Of a stretch of 64,000 bases of DNA, positions 27,014-36,352 are shown one piece after another. The position numbers and the translations under genes were made by a program. Source of the stretch: CAYYIS01 sp964470965 (GTDB lineage Bacteria; JAAXHH01; JABIQT01); assembly GCA_964470965.1 (NCBI GenBank), contig CAYYIS010000002.1, positions 1 to 64,000 on the forward strand, written 5' to 3'. Every line of letters starts with the position of its first letter. The stretch's first letter is position 1. The notes beneath the pieces are model-generated. The model saw only the letters and a program-made list of their open reading frames with translations. It ran no database searches and was not told the DNA's origin.

Positions 27014-27739
27014 TCAGATGCTTCGTATCCAGATATTCCGGTACCGGACCTTGTCGCCATGGTCCTGGAGTTTGAGAGGACCGGTAGCGGCATGTGGGCT
27101 GTCGTAGCTGGATACGGTCCGATGCCCCGTGGGTCCCTGGACCGACTGGTGGTTGTGGACCACCACACCGTTGTGTATCACGGTCATAAAAGCCGGGCTG
27201 ACAAGCTTGCCGTCATCGGACCAGTGCGGTACGTTAAACACAACATCGTAGGTTTGCCAGGCGCCCGGCTCGCGACAGGCATTAACCAGTGGTGGGTATT
27301 GCCCGTAAATCGCGGCGGTAATTCCGTCAGAATAGGTTCGATTGTTATAGCCGTCGAGTACCTGGATCTCGTAAAGGCCCATTAAAAACACGCCGCTGTT
27401 GCCGCGTCCCTGGCTGTTTCCTTTGACCTCCACCGGCGCAGCCCACTCCACATGAAGCTGGCAGTCACCGAAGAGCTCCTTCGTTTCGATATCCCCGGAA
27501 TTATTGACTTCCGCATATCCGTTTTCCACCTTCCACTGCACGTCCCCGTCGCGACCTGTCCACATTGAAAAGTCAGAACCGTCAAACAGAACGGTCGCAT
27601 CGGACGGAGCATCATTGACCACGTTCGTCCCTGCGGTGATGACGGTCGGTTGAGGTCGGTCGATGTCATGTACGCGCCATTTGGAATCCGGGATGAACGG
27701 GGTATCGTCGTAACCTACGGGGGACTGTCCTTCAGCCAT
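27014..27739 (-). CDS. DUF1080 / 3-keto-disaccharide hydrolase domain protein, 241 aa
   Basis: The N-terminal DDTPFIPDSKWRVHD and LFDGSDFSMW motifs and the central RGNSGVFLMGLYEIQVLD segment define the DUF1080 jelly-roll (concanavalin-like) fold. It is now described as a 3-keto-disaccharide hydrolase-type domain acting on sugars. No signal peptide is present, so it is probably cytoplasmic. It follows the DUF4091 gene by 31 bases on the same strand. The pair likely acts on the same carbohydrate. The substrate is unknown. Confidence 0.88.
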   Translation of the reverse strand: MAEGQSPVGYDDTPFIPDSKWRVHDIDRPQPTVITAGTNVVNDAPSDATVLFDGSDFSMWTGRDGDVQWKVENGYAEVNNSGDIETKELFGDCQLHVEWAAPVEVKGNSQGRGNSGVFLMGLYEIQVLDGYNNRTYSDGITAAIYGQYPPLVNACREPGAWQTYDVVFNVPHWSDDGKLVSPAFMTVIHNGVVVHNHQSVQGPTGHRTVSSYDSPHAATGPLKLQDHGDKVRYRNIWIRSI

Positions 27740-27770
27740 TGTTTTGCTCCTTCGGAAAGGGTACAGAGGA

Positions 27771-29384
27771 TTATCTTAACTCCGAGAAAATACGTTTTCG
27801 AAACGCGGTTCGCCAGGATTCTCCCTTTGGAAAGTCTTCGAATCCCATCAACTTTTCCAACCGTTCATCATGGCGGTCCGTACCGAGCGTCTGCAGCAAC
27901 CTGTAATCCTGCAAGGATTCACCGAATACCTCCCAGCGAATGGAATCGATCGGCTCAGCTTTGCCCGGATAGACCACGAATGGATCACCGTATGCCCAGG
28001 CTCGATCCCAGGCCAGACCGTCCTGCACTGAGAACGGATCGATCAGATTATTGGTCTGACTTTCGTACCAGTAATTGTATCCCCAGTGCAGAAAACCATG
28101 GAACGGCCACCGGTAAAACAGAAGGCCGTGCATGGCGATTTTGGCCAGAGGCGTATCGAGTAACCGGTTGAGAAATCGGCCACGCGGACCGCAGCAGTAG
28201 TAACACCAGCTTGGGATATTCGCGGTCTGGAACTCCAAGGCGGTGGTGATGCTGGGAATCGGCATGTCGGTCAAACCCTGTCTTCCAAATTCAATCTCGG
28301 TGAGCGCGTCCATGGTTAGCATCCAGGGGGCCAGCTCTTTCAGGAGTGCCCGGGCTCTGCGGTAGTTGGCGAGGTGCTCTGATCCGTGCGGTTCGTCGGA
28401 GACGTGGAAAAACGAACGGTCCCGGAGGTCGTGTTCCGACAGAAATCGCTGCAACTCCGGTAGAAACTGCGATAGGAATGTCCGGTAGGTTTCAGAGGTA
28501 GCTCCGGTGTCAGGATCCCACAGGAGTGCTTCATCTTTCCCCTGGCCTTCATAGATCCGAAGCGCATGCTGCACGCCCCACTGAGAAAACAGGTGGCACC
28601 ATTCAAAATTCCGGATGCCGCATTCCAGTGCGATCCGTATGTATCGTTCCACATCCCGCCAGTCGAACCGGTAGTGTTGGCCACCGATGCGGGTTACGTG
28701 AAGTAACTGACTCGGTCGTTTGACGCCATCCAGCGGTGGGGTGAATACGGGCACATAGAGCGTATCCTGACCGTGGTCCACAACATTTCGTATATAGGCC
28801 GGCAGGACGCGCCAGAACGATGGGTCGAAGCCATCCGTCCGGTAATAATCCATCAATGCGTCGTTGTAAAACCAGTGCGTGATCGCGAACGATTCACGGG
28901 GTTTCAGAGCCACATTATGTAGCATCACGTGGACGGAATGGACGACCTTCGAACCGTTTTCGGGTCGCAGAGACGCTGTGATTGCATGAGTGCCGGGGGC
29001 AGCGTCCGCCCCCGGGCGGACAGTGATCCAGAAGGCATGCGTCTCGCCCTCCGGAAGGAAAATCTCATTCTCGTCGAACAGCGGATCGGGCACATACCCC
29101 GGAATATGCCCGACCCCTTCTACATCCGCCGTATCGGGTTCGATTGGCGTGTTGTAATGCCTCACCGGCACATAACCCACTCGACGCAGCCGGACAAACC
29201 AACCCGCGGGACAGTTGATTTCCGCCTGTATTTTCTGCCGTGTTCCTACCCCGAGCCGCACTACGACCTGAAAGCTGAACTGTTCGTTCAGCGCCGCTTC
29301 AAGTGTAAGAGGTGCGTTCGTCGGTACGGGTGATCCCGGGTACCATCTACGGTACGGGGTCGTACATGCTGATTGTAGGGTCAT
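27771..29384 (-). CDS. DUF4091 glycoside-hydrolase-like protein, 537 aa
   Basis: The protein has an N-terminal beta-sandwich (about residues 1-165) and a TIM-barrel-like region. DUF4091 lies in the C-terminal part, with WPFHGFLHWGYNYW near residue 425 and a motif for the last part of the barrel at DSIRWEVFGESLQDYRLL near 485. Such proteins are usually found with sugar-degradation genes. SDEP near residue 325 could carry an acidic catalytic residue, as in glycoside hydrolases. No signal peptide is seen. The ATG at 29384 has GGAAG 6 bases upstream. A TTG codon directly before it was not used. Activity is unproven. Confidence 0.82.
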   Translation of the reverse strand: MTLQSACTTPYRRWYPGSPVPTNAPLTLEAALNEQFSFQVVVRLGVGTRQKIQAEINCPAGWFVRLRRVGYVPVRHYNTPIEPDTADVEGVGHIPGYVPDPLFDENEIFLPEGETHAFWITVRPGADAAPGTHAITASLRPENGSKVVHSVHVMLHNVALKPRESFAITHWFYNDALMDYYRTDGFDPSFWRVLPAYIRNVVDHGQDTLYVPVFTPPLDGVKRPSQLLHVTRIGGQHYRFDWRDVERYIRIALECGIRNFEWCHLFSQWGVQHALRIYEGQGKDEALLWDPDTGATSETYRTFLSQFLPELQRFLSEHDLRDRSFFHVSDEPHGSEHLANYRRARALLKELAPWMLTMDALTEIEFGRQGLTDMPIPSITTALEFQTANIPSWCYYCCGPRGRFLNRLLDTPLAKIAMHGLLFYRWPFHGFLHWGYNYWYESQTNNLIDPFSVQDGLAWDRAWAYGDPFVVYPGKAEPIDSIRWEVFGESLQDYRLLQTLGTDRHDERLEKLMGFEDFPKGESWRTAFRKRIFSELR

Positions 29385-29610
29385 CAAATTCTTCCGATAC
29401 TGTTGCTTTTCTTACCACGCGGATGCGCTGATTGATTAGGATACCGTTACCGCGACCGGGCCTCCCATATCGTCCGGCGCTCAGGTTCAGCCCGAATGAA
29501 TAAACCATTGGTGGTCCTTCCGGCCATTGGAGTTCCTAGGGTAAGCAGGATGGACCGCGTATGCCGGAGTCTCGTCTGACCAGGACCCGCAACCTTAATT
29601 CCTGCACAAT

Positions 29611-30732
29611 CTACAGGCACACTCTGTCGATCATCCGTTTGTATACCTCCACCGCTTCGTAGAGCTGGACGATATCCACGTACTCACCCACTGTATGGGC
29701 CTGTTCGATGCTGCCTGGCCCCAGGACCACCAGGTCTATGGGTTTGTCGTGAAACTGCAGTGCATCTGTACCATACGGAACAGTCTTCGGCCCCCGGTTT
29801 TGGGAGCACTCTGATGCTAAACGCACCACTTCCGAAGAAGGATCCACATAAAACGGTTGCGTGATCTTCGTGCTCACTACCTTCAAGTTGTATTGACGGG
29901 CTTTTTCTACAATGAAGGCCACCAGCTCCTCGCTCTTGTCACCCGGCATTGTCCGGAAACTGATGTAACAGGAGGAACGGGCGGCGAACACGTTCTGCTT
30001 GGTGCCGAAATCGTTGATGGTTATGTTGAAGCCGTTGGTAGGCGGAATAAAATCATGGTTTATAAACCGATTATCGGTCTTTACCGCCTGATTCAGTTCC
30101 GCCATTTCGGCCAGGAATGGCGCGATCAGAAAGTTCGCGGACACACCCAGCTCCGTACTGGTGTGGGCCGCCTCGCCGGTAGCCTCGACCAGTACGTGGG
30201 AGCCCCCCTTGTGGGCATATACCGGAGTCAGACTCGTGGGCTCCGCTACAACTCCCATAGGAGGTTTCGCCTCGTTGAACATCTTTGACTCCACCGCGAC
30301 CTGCCGCGCGCCCCTGCCGCCTACCTCTTCATCGGCTGTGGCGGTCACGAATATCGGATGTTTCAGCTGGGAGGCATCGTAGGCTGCAGCAGCGATCATG
30401 GTGGCAGCAAGCGGACCTTTCATATCACAACTGCCACGGCCGAACAGGCGGTCGTCCCTGACTTCTGCCTGGAAGGCGGCCCAATCCTGTTCCTGACCGG
30501 GAACCGTATCGGTATGAGACATGAACGCCAGGCCTCCCGATCCTTCGCCTTTTTGTCCGACCAGGCTGACTTTCCGTTCTCCGTTCTCATCCGCATACTC
30601 AAGCCGCTCGACCGCAAGCCCGCACGCCTCCATACGGTCTTCGACGAGATCCGAGATCGGCTCATTGCTGATCTTGCTTTCAGACTTTATGTTGATAAAC
30701 TCGGAGGTTAGTTCCACCGGATCGAATGGCAT
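29611..30732 (-). CDS. M20 family metallopeptidase (ArgE/CPG2-like), 373 aa
   Basis: This dinuclear zinc peptidase of the acetylornithine deacetylase/carboxypeptidase G2 type has the metal motifs FMSHTDTVPG (near residue 72), FGRGSCDMKGP (near 100) and DEEVGG (near 134). The distal metal histidine is probably in GSIEQAHTVGEYV near 345. The dimerisation domain starts near residue 173. It differs clearly from the 424-residue M20 protein at 9903-11177. It follows the aldo/keto reductase gene by 13 bases, so the two are probably co-transcribed. Acetylornithine deacetylase is possible, but no arginine gene is nearby. Confidence 0.88.
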   Translation of the reverse strand: MPFDPVELTSEFINIKSESKISNEPISDLVEDRMEACGLAVERLEYADENGERKVSLVGQKGEGSGGLAFMSHTDTVPGQEQDWAAFQAEVRDDRLFGRGSCDMKGPLAATMIAAAAYDASQLKHPIFVTATADEEVGGRGARQVAVESKMFNEAKPPMGVVAEPTSLTPVYAHKGGSHVLVEATGEAAHTSTELGVSANFLIAPFLAEMAELNQAVKTDNRFINHDFIPPTNGFNITINDFGTKQNVFAARSSCYISFRTMPGDKSEELVAFIVEKARQYNLKVVSTKITQPFYVDPSSEVVRLASECSQNRGPKTVPYGTDALQFHDKPIDLVVLGPGSIEQAHTVGEYVDIVQLYEAVEVYKRMIDRVCL

Positions 30733-30745
30733 CGCATATCCTTTC

Positions 30746-31741
30746 TTAATTAGAACGCCCGCCCCAGCCGGACATCTCTTCGCGTATCTCAGTTGAAAGA
30801 CCCATATTGTAGGCCTCTATGGCATTGTCGATCTGGCTAGTTTTTCGGGCGCCTACCAGCACGGAAGTTACATCCGGATTGGTCATGGCCCAGGCCATGG
30901 CCAGACGAACCATGGGTTGACCGAGTTCTTCCGCTTTGGCCCGGAGAGATTCCGCCATCCTGAAATTATCGTCGTTGAAGTAGATGTCGGCATGACCGGG
31001 TATAACGTGGAACCTTGATCCATCGGGGAAATCGTCCCAGTTCGGGGTGTATTTTCCGGTTAAGAAGCCGGCGGCGAGTGGGCTATAAGTAGTCGTGGCT
31101 ATCTGTTCTTCCCGGCATAACGGGAAAAGATCGTTTTCAGCCTCCGGCGCTGCCAGGCTGTAGGGCGGCTGCAACACTTCGAACCGCGGGTAACCGTGCT
31201 TCGCACTAGCATTCAGTGCTTCACGCAGCAGAGGCTCTGTAAAATTACTGCAGCCAATCACATCGGCCCGCCCTGCACTTACCAGAGACGCCAGTGCATC
31301 CAGAGAATCTGCCACGGGCACCTTGTCATCCGGAGAATGAAGCTCATAGATGTCAACCCGGTCGATCTGAAGCCTTTCCAGGGTGCCCTGCATGGCCGAT
31401 GCGATATTCCCCGGACTGTTGCCGGTACTGACTTTAGAGCAAATAATCACCTCATCGCGACAGCCACGATTCTTCATCCATCGGCCTATAATCAGTTCAG
31501 AGGACCCTACGTCACCGGTCGCCTCTCGGACGTCATCGACACCGAGTACATTACGCCGATAATTCCGGGCATTCCCGCCGCCGTATGCCTCTGCCGTATC
31601 AAGCCAGTTGATCCCTTGTTCCATAGCGTGGTCCAGAATACGATACGACAATTCCTCATCAATCTCCCTCCCGAATGTCACACAGCCTAGCCCAATGGGA
31701 CTGATGGAGATTTCAGATTTTCCGAGCTGCCGAAGTTCCAT
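30746..31741 (-). CDS. Aldo/keto reductase, 331 aa
   Basis: This NADPH-dependent (beta/alpha)8 oxidoreductase has the catalytic tetrad Asp48 (WLDTAEAYG), Tyr53, Lys103 (IICSKV) and His135 (YELHSPD). The C-terminal VGARKTSQIDNAIEA stretch binds the cofactor phosphate. It resembles the general-stress/Tas-YghZ-type subgroup. AGGAGG lies 9 bases before the ATG. It is the first gene of a two-gene operon with the M20 peptidase. It reduces an unknown carbonyl substrate, perhaps a sugar or a toxic aldehyde. Confidence 0.9.
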   Translation of the reverse strand: MELRQLGKSEISISPIGLGCVTFGREIDEELSYRILDHAMEQGINWLDTAEAYGGGNARNYRRNVLGVDDVREATGDVGSSELIIGRWMKNRGCRDEVIICSKVSTGNSPGNIASAMQGTLERLQIDRVDIYELHSPDDKVPVADSLDALASLVSAGRADVIGCSNFTEPLLREALNASAKHGYPRFEVLQPPYSLAAPEAENDLFPLCREEQIATTTYSPLAAGFLTGKYTPNWDDFPDGSRFHVIPGHADIYFNDDNFRMAESLRAKAEELGQPMVRLAMAWAMTNPDVTSVLVGARKTSQIDNAIEAYNMGLSTEIREEMSGWGGRSN

Positions 31742-32031
31742 GGATTTGCTCCTCCTATGGATTGACTAATTGGGATTCGCTGTCCTGTATAGATTCCATG
31801 AATGCGAAACGGTAAGAGCCTTACGGATGGCTACGTGATTTGCTTTACCGAACTTCCGATAATACAAATGAATTGAAAAGATATATCCCGCTTGATCATC
31901 GTGCAAGGTACATTCTTGGTCATTGGGTTCTTTTTTCTTGACGTTCTGATACACGTTTGTATAGTATTGAAACGCGTCTTTGCGCCGGCCAATCCGTGCC
32001 TCAATGAATTCGCCAAGGAGAACGGTCCCCT

Positions 32032-34797
32032 ATGTCCGACACCGATAAAACCCTTTTTCTGCTCGATGGCATGGCACTTGCGTATCGTGCCCATTTCGGT
32101 ATGATCCGCAATCCCCGGATGACCTCCACAGGCCTTAATGCATCGGTTGTTTTTATTCTTACCAATACGATCCTAGGTATTCTAAGCAAGTCCAAGCCCT
32201 CCCACCTTGCAGCGGTGTTCGACACACCAGAGCCCACACACAGGCACAAAAGATACACAGAATACAAAGCCCAACGGGACGCTATGCCTGAGGATCTCAG
32301 CGAGGCCCTGCCGTATGTGTTCCGTCTGTTCGAAGGCTTCAACATCCCGGTGCTCAGAGCACCGGGATGGGAAGCGGATGATGTGATCGGAACGCTGGCC
32401 ACTACGGCCGAAGTGGAAGGCTTCATTACCTACATGGTAACACCGGACAAAGACTACGGTCAACTTGTGGACAAACACACGTTTATGGCCAAACCCGGTG
32501 GTTCCGGCGACAGCCTGGACCTGATGGGGGTCAGCGAGATCTGCAAAAAGTGGAACATCGAACGGGTGGAACAGGTCATCGACATCCTGGGACTTATGGG
32601 CGATGCCAGTGACAATATCCCCGGAGTTCCCGGCATCGGCGAGAAAACCGCTCAGAAGCTGATAGGGCAGTTCGCGTCAATCGAAAACCTCCTGGAAAAT
32701 ACTGACCAGCTCAAGGGTAAGCAGAAGGAGCGGGTCGAAGAAAACAAAGATATGGCGTTATTGTCCAAAGAGCTTGTAACAATAGAGACCAACGTGCCGC
32801 TTGAAGTAGGTCTGAATGATCTGACAGTCAAGGAGCGAGACGATGACAAGCTGAAACAACTGTTTGTGGAGCTTGAATTCAATACGCTCGGGAAGCGCGT
32901 ATTCGGCGACCAGTTCCTTGTGGTGCCTCAACTCGCAGGTAGTGGCGGGGAGCAGGGGGACCTTTTCACTGCGAACCATCTGAAAACCATCAACGATGTG
33001 CCACATGAATACCATCATGTGGACGGAGCGGAAACTAGAAAAGCTTTGATCGACCAGCTGAAACAGCAATCGCGAATCTGCTTCGACATCGAGACCACCG
33101 GACTGGATCAGAAAACGTGTGACATCCTGGGCCTGGCTTTCTCCTTCAAACCGCAGACCGGATATTACGTGACCATGCCTAAAGGGCGGACGAATGTCAT
33201 CGCGGTAATCGAAGAGTTCCGGACGGTTCTGAATAATCCCGGGATCGAGATCGTCGGACACAACCTTAAATTCGATCTGGCAGTGCTCCGCTGGCACGGC
33301 ATTCTGGTAGAAGGACCGTTGTTCGATACCATGCTGGCGGCCTGGCTGGCGGTGCCGGAGTTGCGGAGAAGCATGGACTATCTGGCACAGGCGCTTCTGG
33401 GCTACTCTCCTGTAACGATCGAATCACTGATCGGTGAAAAAGGGGAGGATCAGCTCAGTCTGATGGATGTGCCGATCGAAAAGGTGGTCGAATACGCGGC
33501 AGAAGACGCAGACATTACACTGCAGTTGGCGGATGTGCTGCTGCCCAGGATCAAAGAGATGAACCAGGAAAGGGTTTTTTCCGAGATCGAATGTCCGCTC
33601 ATTCCTGTCCTGGTCGAGATGGAATACCACGGCATTCGCATGGACGTGCAACAGCTCACCCGTCTGTCCACGCACCTTGGCAATGAAATAGACACTTCGG
33701 CCAGCCGGATCCACGAGCTGGCAGGCGAACATGTTGATCTGAATTCCTCACGCCAACTGGGCATCATCCTGTTCGACAAACTCAAGCTGGACCCAAACGC
33801 CAAGCGGACCGCCAAAACCGGGCAGTATCAAACTACTGAGGCGGTACTCAGGCGCCTGGCCCCCAAGCATGAAATCGTTGAACAGATCCTCTATTACCGG
33901 ATGTGCACCAAGCTGAATTCTGTTTACGTCAGCCAGTTGCCAGGAACCGTTTACACGCCTACCGGCCGGGTACACACCCATTACGAACAGGCAGTGATTG
34001 CCACCGGCCGGATCCAGTCATACGGCCCCAACCTGCAGACTATTCCGGTACGCACCGAGCTGGGTCAGCAGATAAGGAAGGCGTTCGTGGGAGGCAGCGA
34101 CGACCACCGGCTGTTGGCGGCAGATTACTCCCAAATTGAGCTGCGTATCGCCGCAGAGCTGAGCAAGGACGATGGCATGATGGCCACGTTCCGCAACCAT
34201 GAGGACATCCATACCGCCACCGCAATGAAGATATACAGTGTCGACTTCGAAGGCGTTACCGCCGAGATGCGCCGCCGGGCTAAGACGGTTAACTTCGGCA
34301 TCATTTACGGCATTTCCGCCTTTGGACTTTCCGAACGGCTTAACATTCCACGCTCTCAAGGGCAGCAGCTGATCGAACAGTACTTTGCCAAATATCCCGG
34401 CACCCAAAAATACATGGACGAAACGATCGAATTCGCCCGTGAGCACGGCTATGTAGAGACGATGACGGGCCGCCGCCGATACCTCCGTGACATTAACTCC
34501 CGCAACGCCACCCAGCGTCGCGGCGAAGAACGCAACGCCATCAACTCCAGAATCCAAGGCTCGGCCGCGGATCTTATCAAGCTGGCCATGAACAGAATTC
34601 ACGACCTACTGAAGCAAAACGGTTTCAAAACCCGCATGCTCCTCCAGGTCCACGATGAACTCGTCTTTGATCTTCACAATGAAGAAGAAACCGTTGTCCC
34701 GCCCTTGATTGAACAAGCCATGAGAGCGGCCCTGCCCATGGAGGTGCCGATAGAGGTGGAGATGGGGATAGGGCAGGATTGGCTGGAAGCGCACTGA
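32032..34797 (+). CDS. polA: DNA polymerase I with 5' nuclease and proofreading domains, 921 aa
   Basis: All three domains are intact. The 5' nuclease (about 1-300) includes its helix-hairpin-helix (PGVPGIGEKTAQKL). The 3'-5' exonuclease (about 330-520) keeps its acidic residues in FDIETTGLD, HNLKFDLAVL and YAAEDADITLQL. The polymerase domain has motif A DYSQIELRIAAELS, motif B RRRAKTVNFGIIYGIS and motif C VHDELVFD. The usual LSSSDPNLQNIP segment before motif A is altered to IQSYGPNLQTIP, which is unusual. Pol I fills gaps in Okazaki-fragment processing and repair. The SD is AAGGAG, 11 bases from the ATG. Confidence 0.96.
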   Translation: MSDTDKTLFLLDGMALAYRAHFGMIRNPRMTSTGLNASVVFILTNTILGILSKSKPSHLAAVFDTPEPTHRHKRYTEYKAQRDAMPEDLSEALPYVFRLFEGFNIPVLRAPGWEADDVIGTLATTAEVEGFITYMVTPDKDYGQLVDKHTFMAKPGGSGDSLDLMGVSEICKKWNIERVEQVIDILGLMGDASDNIPGVPGIGEKTAQKLIGQFASIENLLENTDQLKGKQKERVEENKDMALLSKELVTIETNVPLEVGLNDLTVKERDDDKLKQLFVELEFNTLGKRVFGDQFLVVPQLAGSGGEQGDLFTANHLKTINDVPHEYHHVDGAETRKALIDQLKQQSRICFDIETTGLDQKTCDILGLAFSFKPQTGYYVTMPKGRTNVIAVIEEFRTVLNNPGIEIVGHNLKFDLAVLRWHGILVEGPLFDTMLAAWLAVPELRRSMDYLAQALLGYSPVTIESLIGEKGEDQLSLMDVPIEKVVEYAAEDADITLQLADVLLPRIKEMNQERVFSEIECPLIPVLVEMEYHGIRMDVQQLTRLSTHLGNEIDTSASRIHELAGEHVDLNSSRQLGIILFDKLKLDPNAKRTAKTGQYQTTEAVLRRLAPKHEIVEQILYYRMCTKLNSVYVSQLPGTVYTPTGRVHTHYEQAVIATGRIQSYGPNLQTIPVRTELGQQIRKAFVGGSDDHRLLAADYSQIELRIAAELSKDDGMMATFRNHEDIHTATAMKIYSVDFEGVTAEMRRRAKTVNFGIIYGISAFGLSERLNIPRSQGQQLIEQYFAKYPGTQKYMDETIEFAREHGYVETMTGRRRYLRDINSRNATQRRGEERNAINSRIQGSAADLIKLAMNRIHDLLKQNGFKTRMLLQVHDELVFDLHNEEETVVPPLIEQAMRAALPMEVPIEVEMGIGQDWLEAH

Positions 34798-34903
34798 TTA
34801 CTGGTGACAGTTTGCAGCATGGTTTTATTGACGGATTATCCGGCTACTTAATGGGACGGTACATCAATCCGGCAACCCTCCAGTTACTAAAATAAGGAGT
34901 CCC

Positions 34904-35410
34904 ATGTCTCAGGACGATGGATCTTATGTGGACGCAAAGGGACGACTGCGCTGGCATTGCAATGATGAACTGGCAAGGCAGTTTCAAATGTTATACGATA
35001 TCCTGGTAATCGGGGGCTACGACGAATCCCATGCCCGGAGATATCCGCAACTGGCTCATACCATTTCCAGACACCACGAGAGCATCCATTCCATAAAGGA
35101 CGAAGGGCGTCTTACCGAAATTCCCGGCATCGGCGGTGTTGTGGAACAGATCATCACTGAATTCCTGGAGACCGGCACTTGCTCCAAGCTGGAAGAATGG
35201 AGCGCAGACACTCCCCGTTCGGTACTCGACCTCACCGAGATCCCTGGCATCGGTGCCAAAACAGCCGGCACACTCTACCGGGACTACGGCATCGACAGTC
35301 TGAAAGCTCTAAAACAAGCCATCGAAGGCGGAACCATAGCCGGTGTAAAAGGCATCGGTGAGAAGGTGATAGGTAATATGGTTCGCGCCATCGCGGAGAA
35401 GCAGGTGTAA
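34904..35410 (+). CDS. Free-standing PolX N-terminal (8-kDa + helix-hairpin-helix) domain protein, 168 aa
   Basis: Residues about 20-100 match the N-terminal 8-kDa domain of family X DNA polymerases (DELARQFQML, HTISRHHESI, LTEIPGIGGVVEQI, LETGTCSKLEEW). Two more helix-hairpin-helix motifs follow at about 111-120 (TEIPGIGAKT) and 145-154. The polymerase palm and the PHP domain of bacterial PolX are absent. The gene has its own stop, and only 129 non-coding bases separate it from the converging pyrF. AAGGAG lies 4 bases before the ATG, so it looks like a real gene rather than a broken one. It would bind gapped or flapped DNA. The role next to polA is inference. Confidence 0.8.
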   Translation: MSQDDGSYVDAKGRLRWHCNDELARQFQMLYDILVIGGYDESHARRYPQLAHTISRHHESIHSIKDEGRLTEIPGIGGVVEQIITEFLETGTCSKLEEWSADTPRSVLDLTEIPGIGAKTAGTLYRDYGIDSLKALKQAIEGGTIAGVKGIGEKVIGNMVRAIAEKQV

Positions 35411-35502
35411 ACAGCTTTCTGTTTAAGTTTGCAAACGCTGAAACTACTCATGTCAATATCATTTATCCCTGAAAACAAAACCCTGTGTTTTGAGCATTGA
35501 AT

Positions 35503-35534
35503 CTATTCCAAATAAAATAGCCTTGTTGGAATAG
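35503..35534. terminator. Possible hairpin between convergent genes
   Basis: A 9-bp inverted repeat (arms 35503-35511 and 35526-35534, loop of 14) lies between the PolX-like gene and the end of pyrF. No clear U-tract follows on either strand, so terminator function is uncertain. Confidence 0.35.
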
Positions 35535-35539
35535 GGAGG

Positions 35540-36352
35540 TTATCTTAACCTATTTATCTGTTCCCGAAGAGAATCCGCAGCACGACGTGCAGCATCCCCG
35601 AAATCAAGGCCGGACGAAGCATACAAAACGCCACGAGACGAATTCACGAGGACTCCCTCTCTCCTGCTGTTCAAGGCGTGCTCCATGACCATATTCAGGT
35701 CTCCACCCTGAGCACCGACACCAGGGACCAAAAGCGGCATGTCACCCGCCGCCTCTCGGATATCCCCCAGGGCATCGCCATTCGTTGCGCCGACTACAAG
35801 ACCAACATTGCCTTTTCTGTTCCAGCTATTGGCCGCCTGGGCCACTTTCAGGTAAACCGACTGTCCGTCGGTGGTATCCAGCATCTGGAATTCACTGGCG
35901 CTGGGATTAGATGTTAAGCACAGAACGAAGACGCCGTGATCCTCGTAGTCCAGGAAAGGCTGTATAGCGTCGCTGCCCTGATAGGGATTGACGGTGACGG
36001 CGTCGAACCGGTAATATTCGAATAGAGACTTCGCGTACATTCGGGCTGTATTGCCGATGTCGCCCCGTTTGGCGTCCCCTATGATTACCACGTCTTCCGG
36101 AATGGCGTGCATGGTGGCCTCGAGCGCTTCCAGACCACGGGGGCCCTGCACCTCGTAAAATGCCATATTGAGTTTGTAAGCACACGCCAGATCAGATGTC
36201 TGTTCGATTATGGCCCGGTTGAATGTGATGATATCGTGTTCGGTGCCCTTGATGTGTTCCGGGAATTTATCGGGATCCGGGTCGAGACCAATGCATACCA
36301 GGCTGTTGTTTTTCTGTACGACGTTAGACAGTTTTTCTATGAATTGTGACAT
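35540..36352 (-). CDS. pyrF: Orotidine 5'-phosphate decarboxylase (type 2), 270 aa
   Basis: This is the longer type 2 form of OMP decarboxylase, the last step of UMP synthesis. The catalytic motif DAKRGDIGNT is near residue 93, and CIGLDPDPDKFP at residue 20 and PGVGAQGGD near 210 are family features. The ATG lies 16 bases inside the end of pyrD, with AGAGG 7 bases upstream, so translation is coupled to pyrD. It is the last of three overlapped pyrimidine genes. Confidence 0.95.
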   Translation of the reverse strand: MSQFIEKLSNVVQKNNSLVCIGLDPDPDKFPEHIKGTEHDIITFNRAIIEQTSDLACAYKLNMAFYEVQGPRGLEALEATMHAIPEDVVIIGDAKRGDIGNTARMYAKSLFEYYRFDAVTVNPYQGSDAIQPFLDYEDHGVFVLCLTSNPSASEFQMLDTTDGQSVYLKVAQAANSWNRKGNVGLVVGATNGDALGDIREAAGDMPLLVPGVGAQGGDLNMVMEHALNSRREGVLVNSSRGVLYASSGLDFGDAARRAADSLREQINRLR

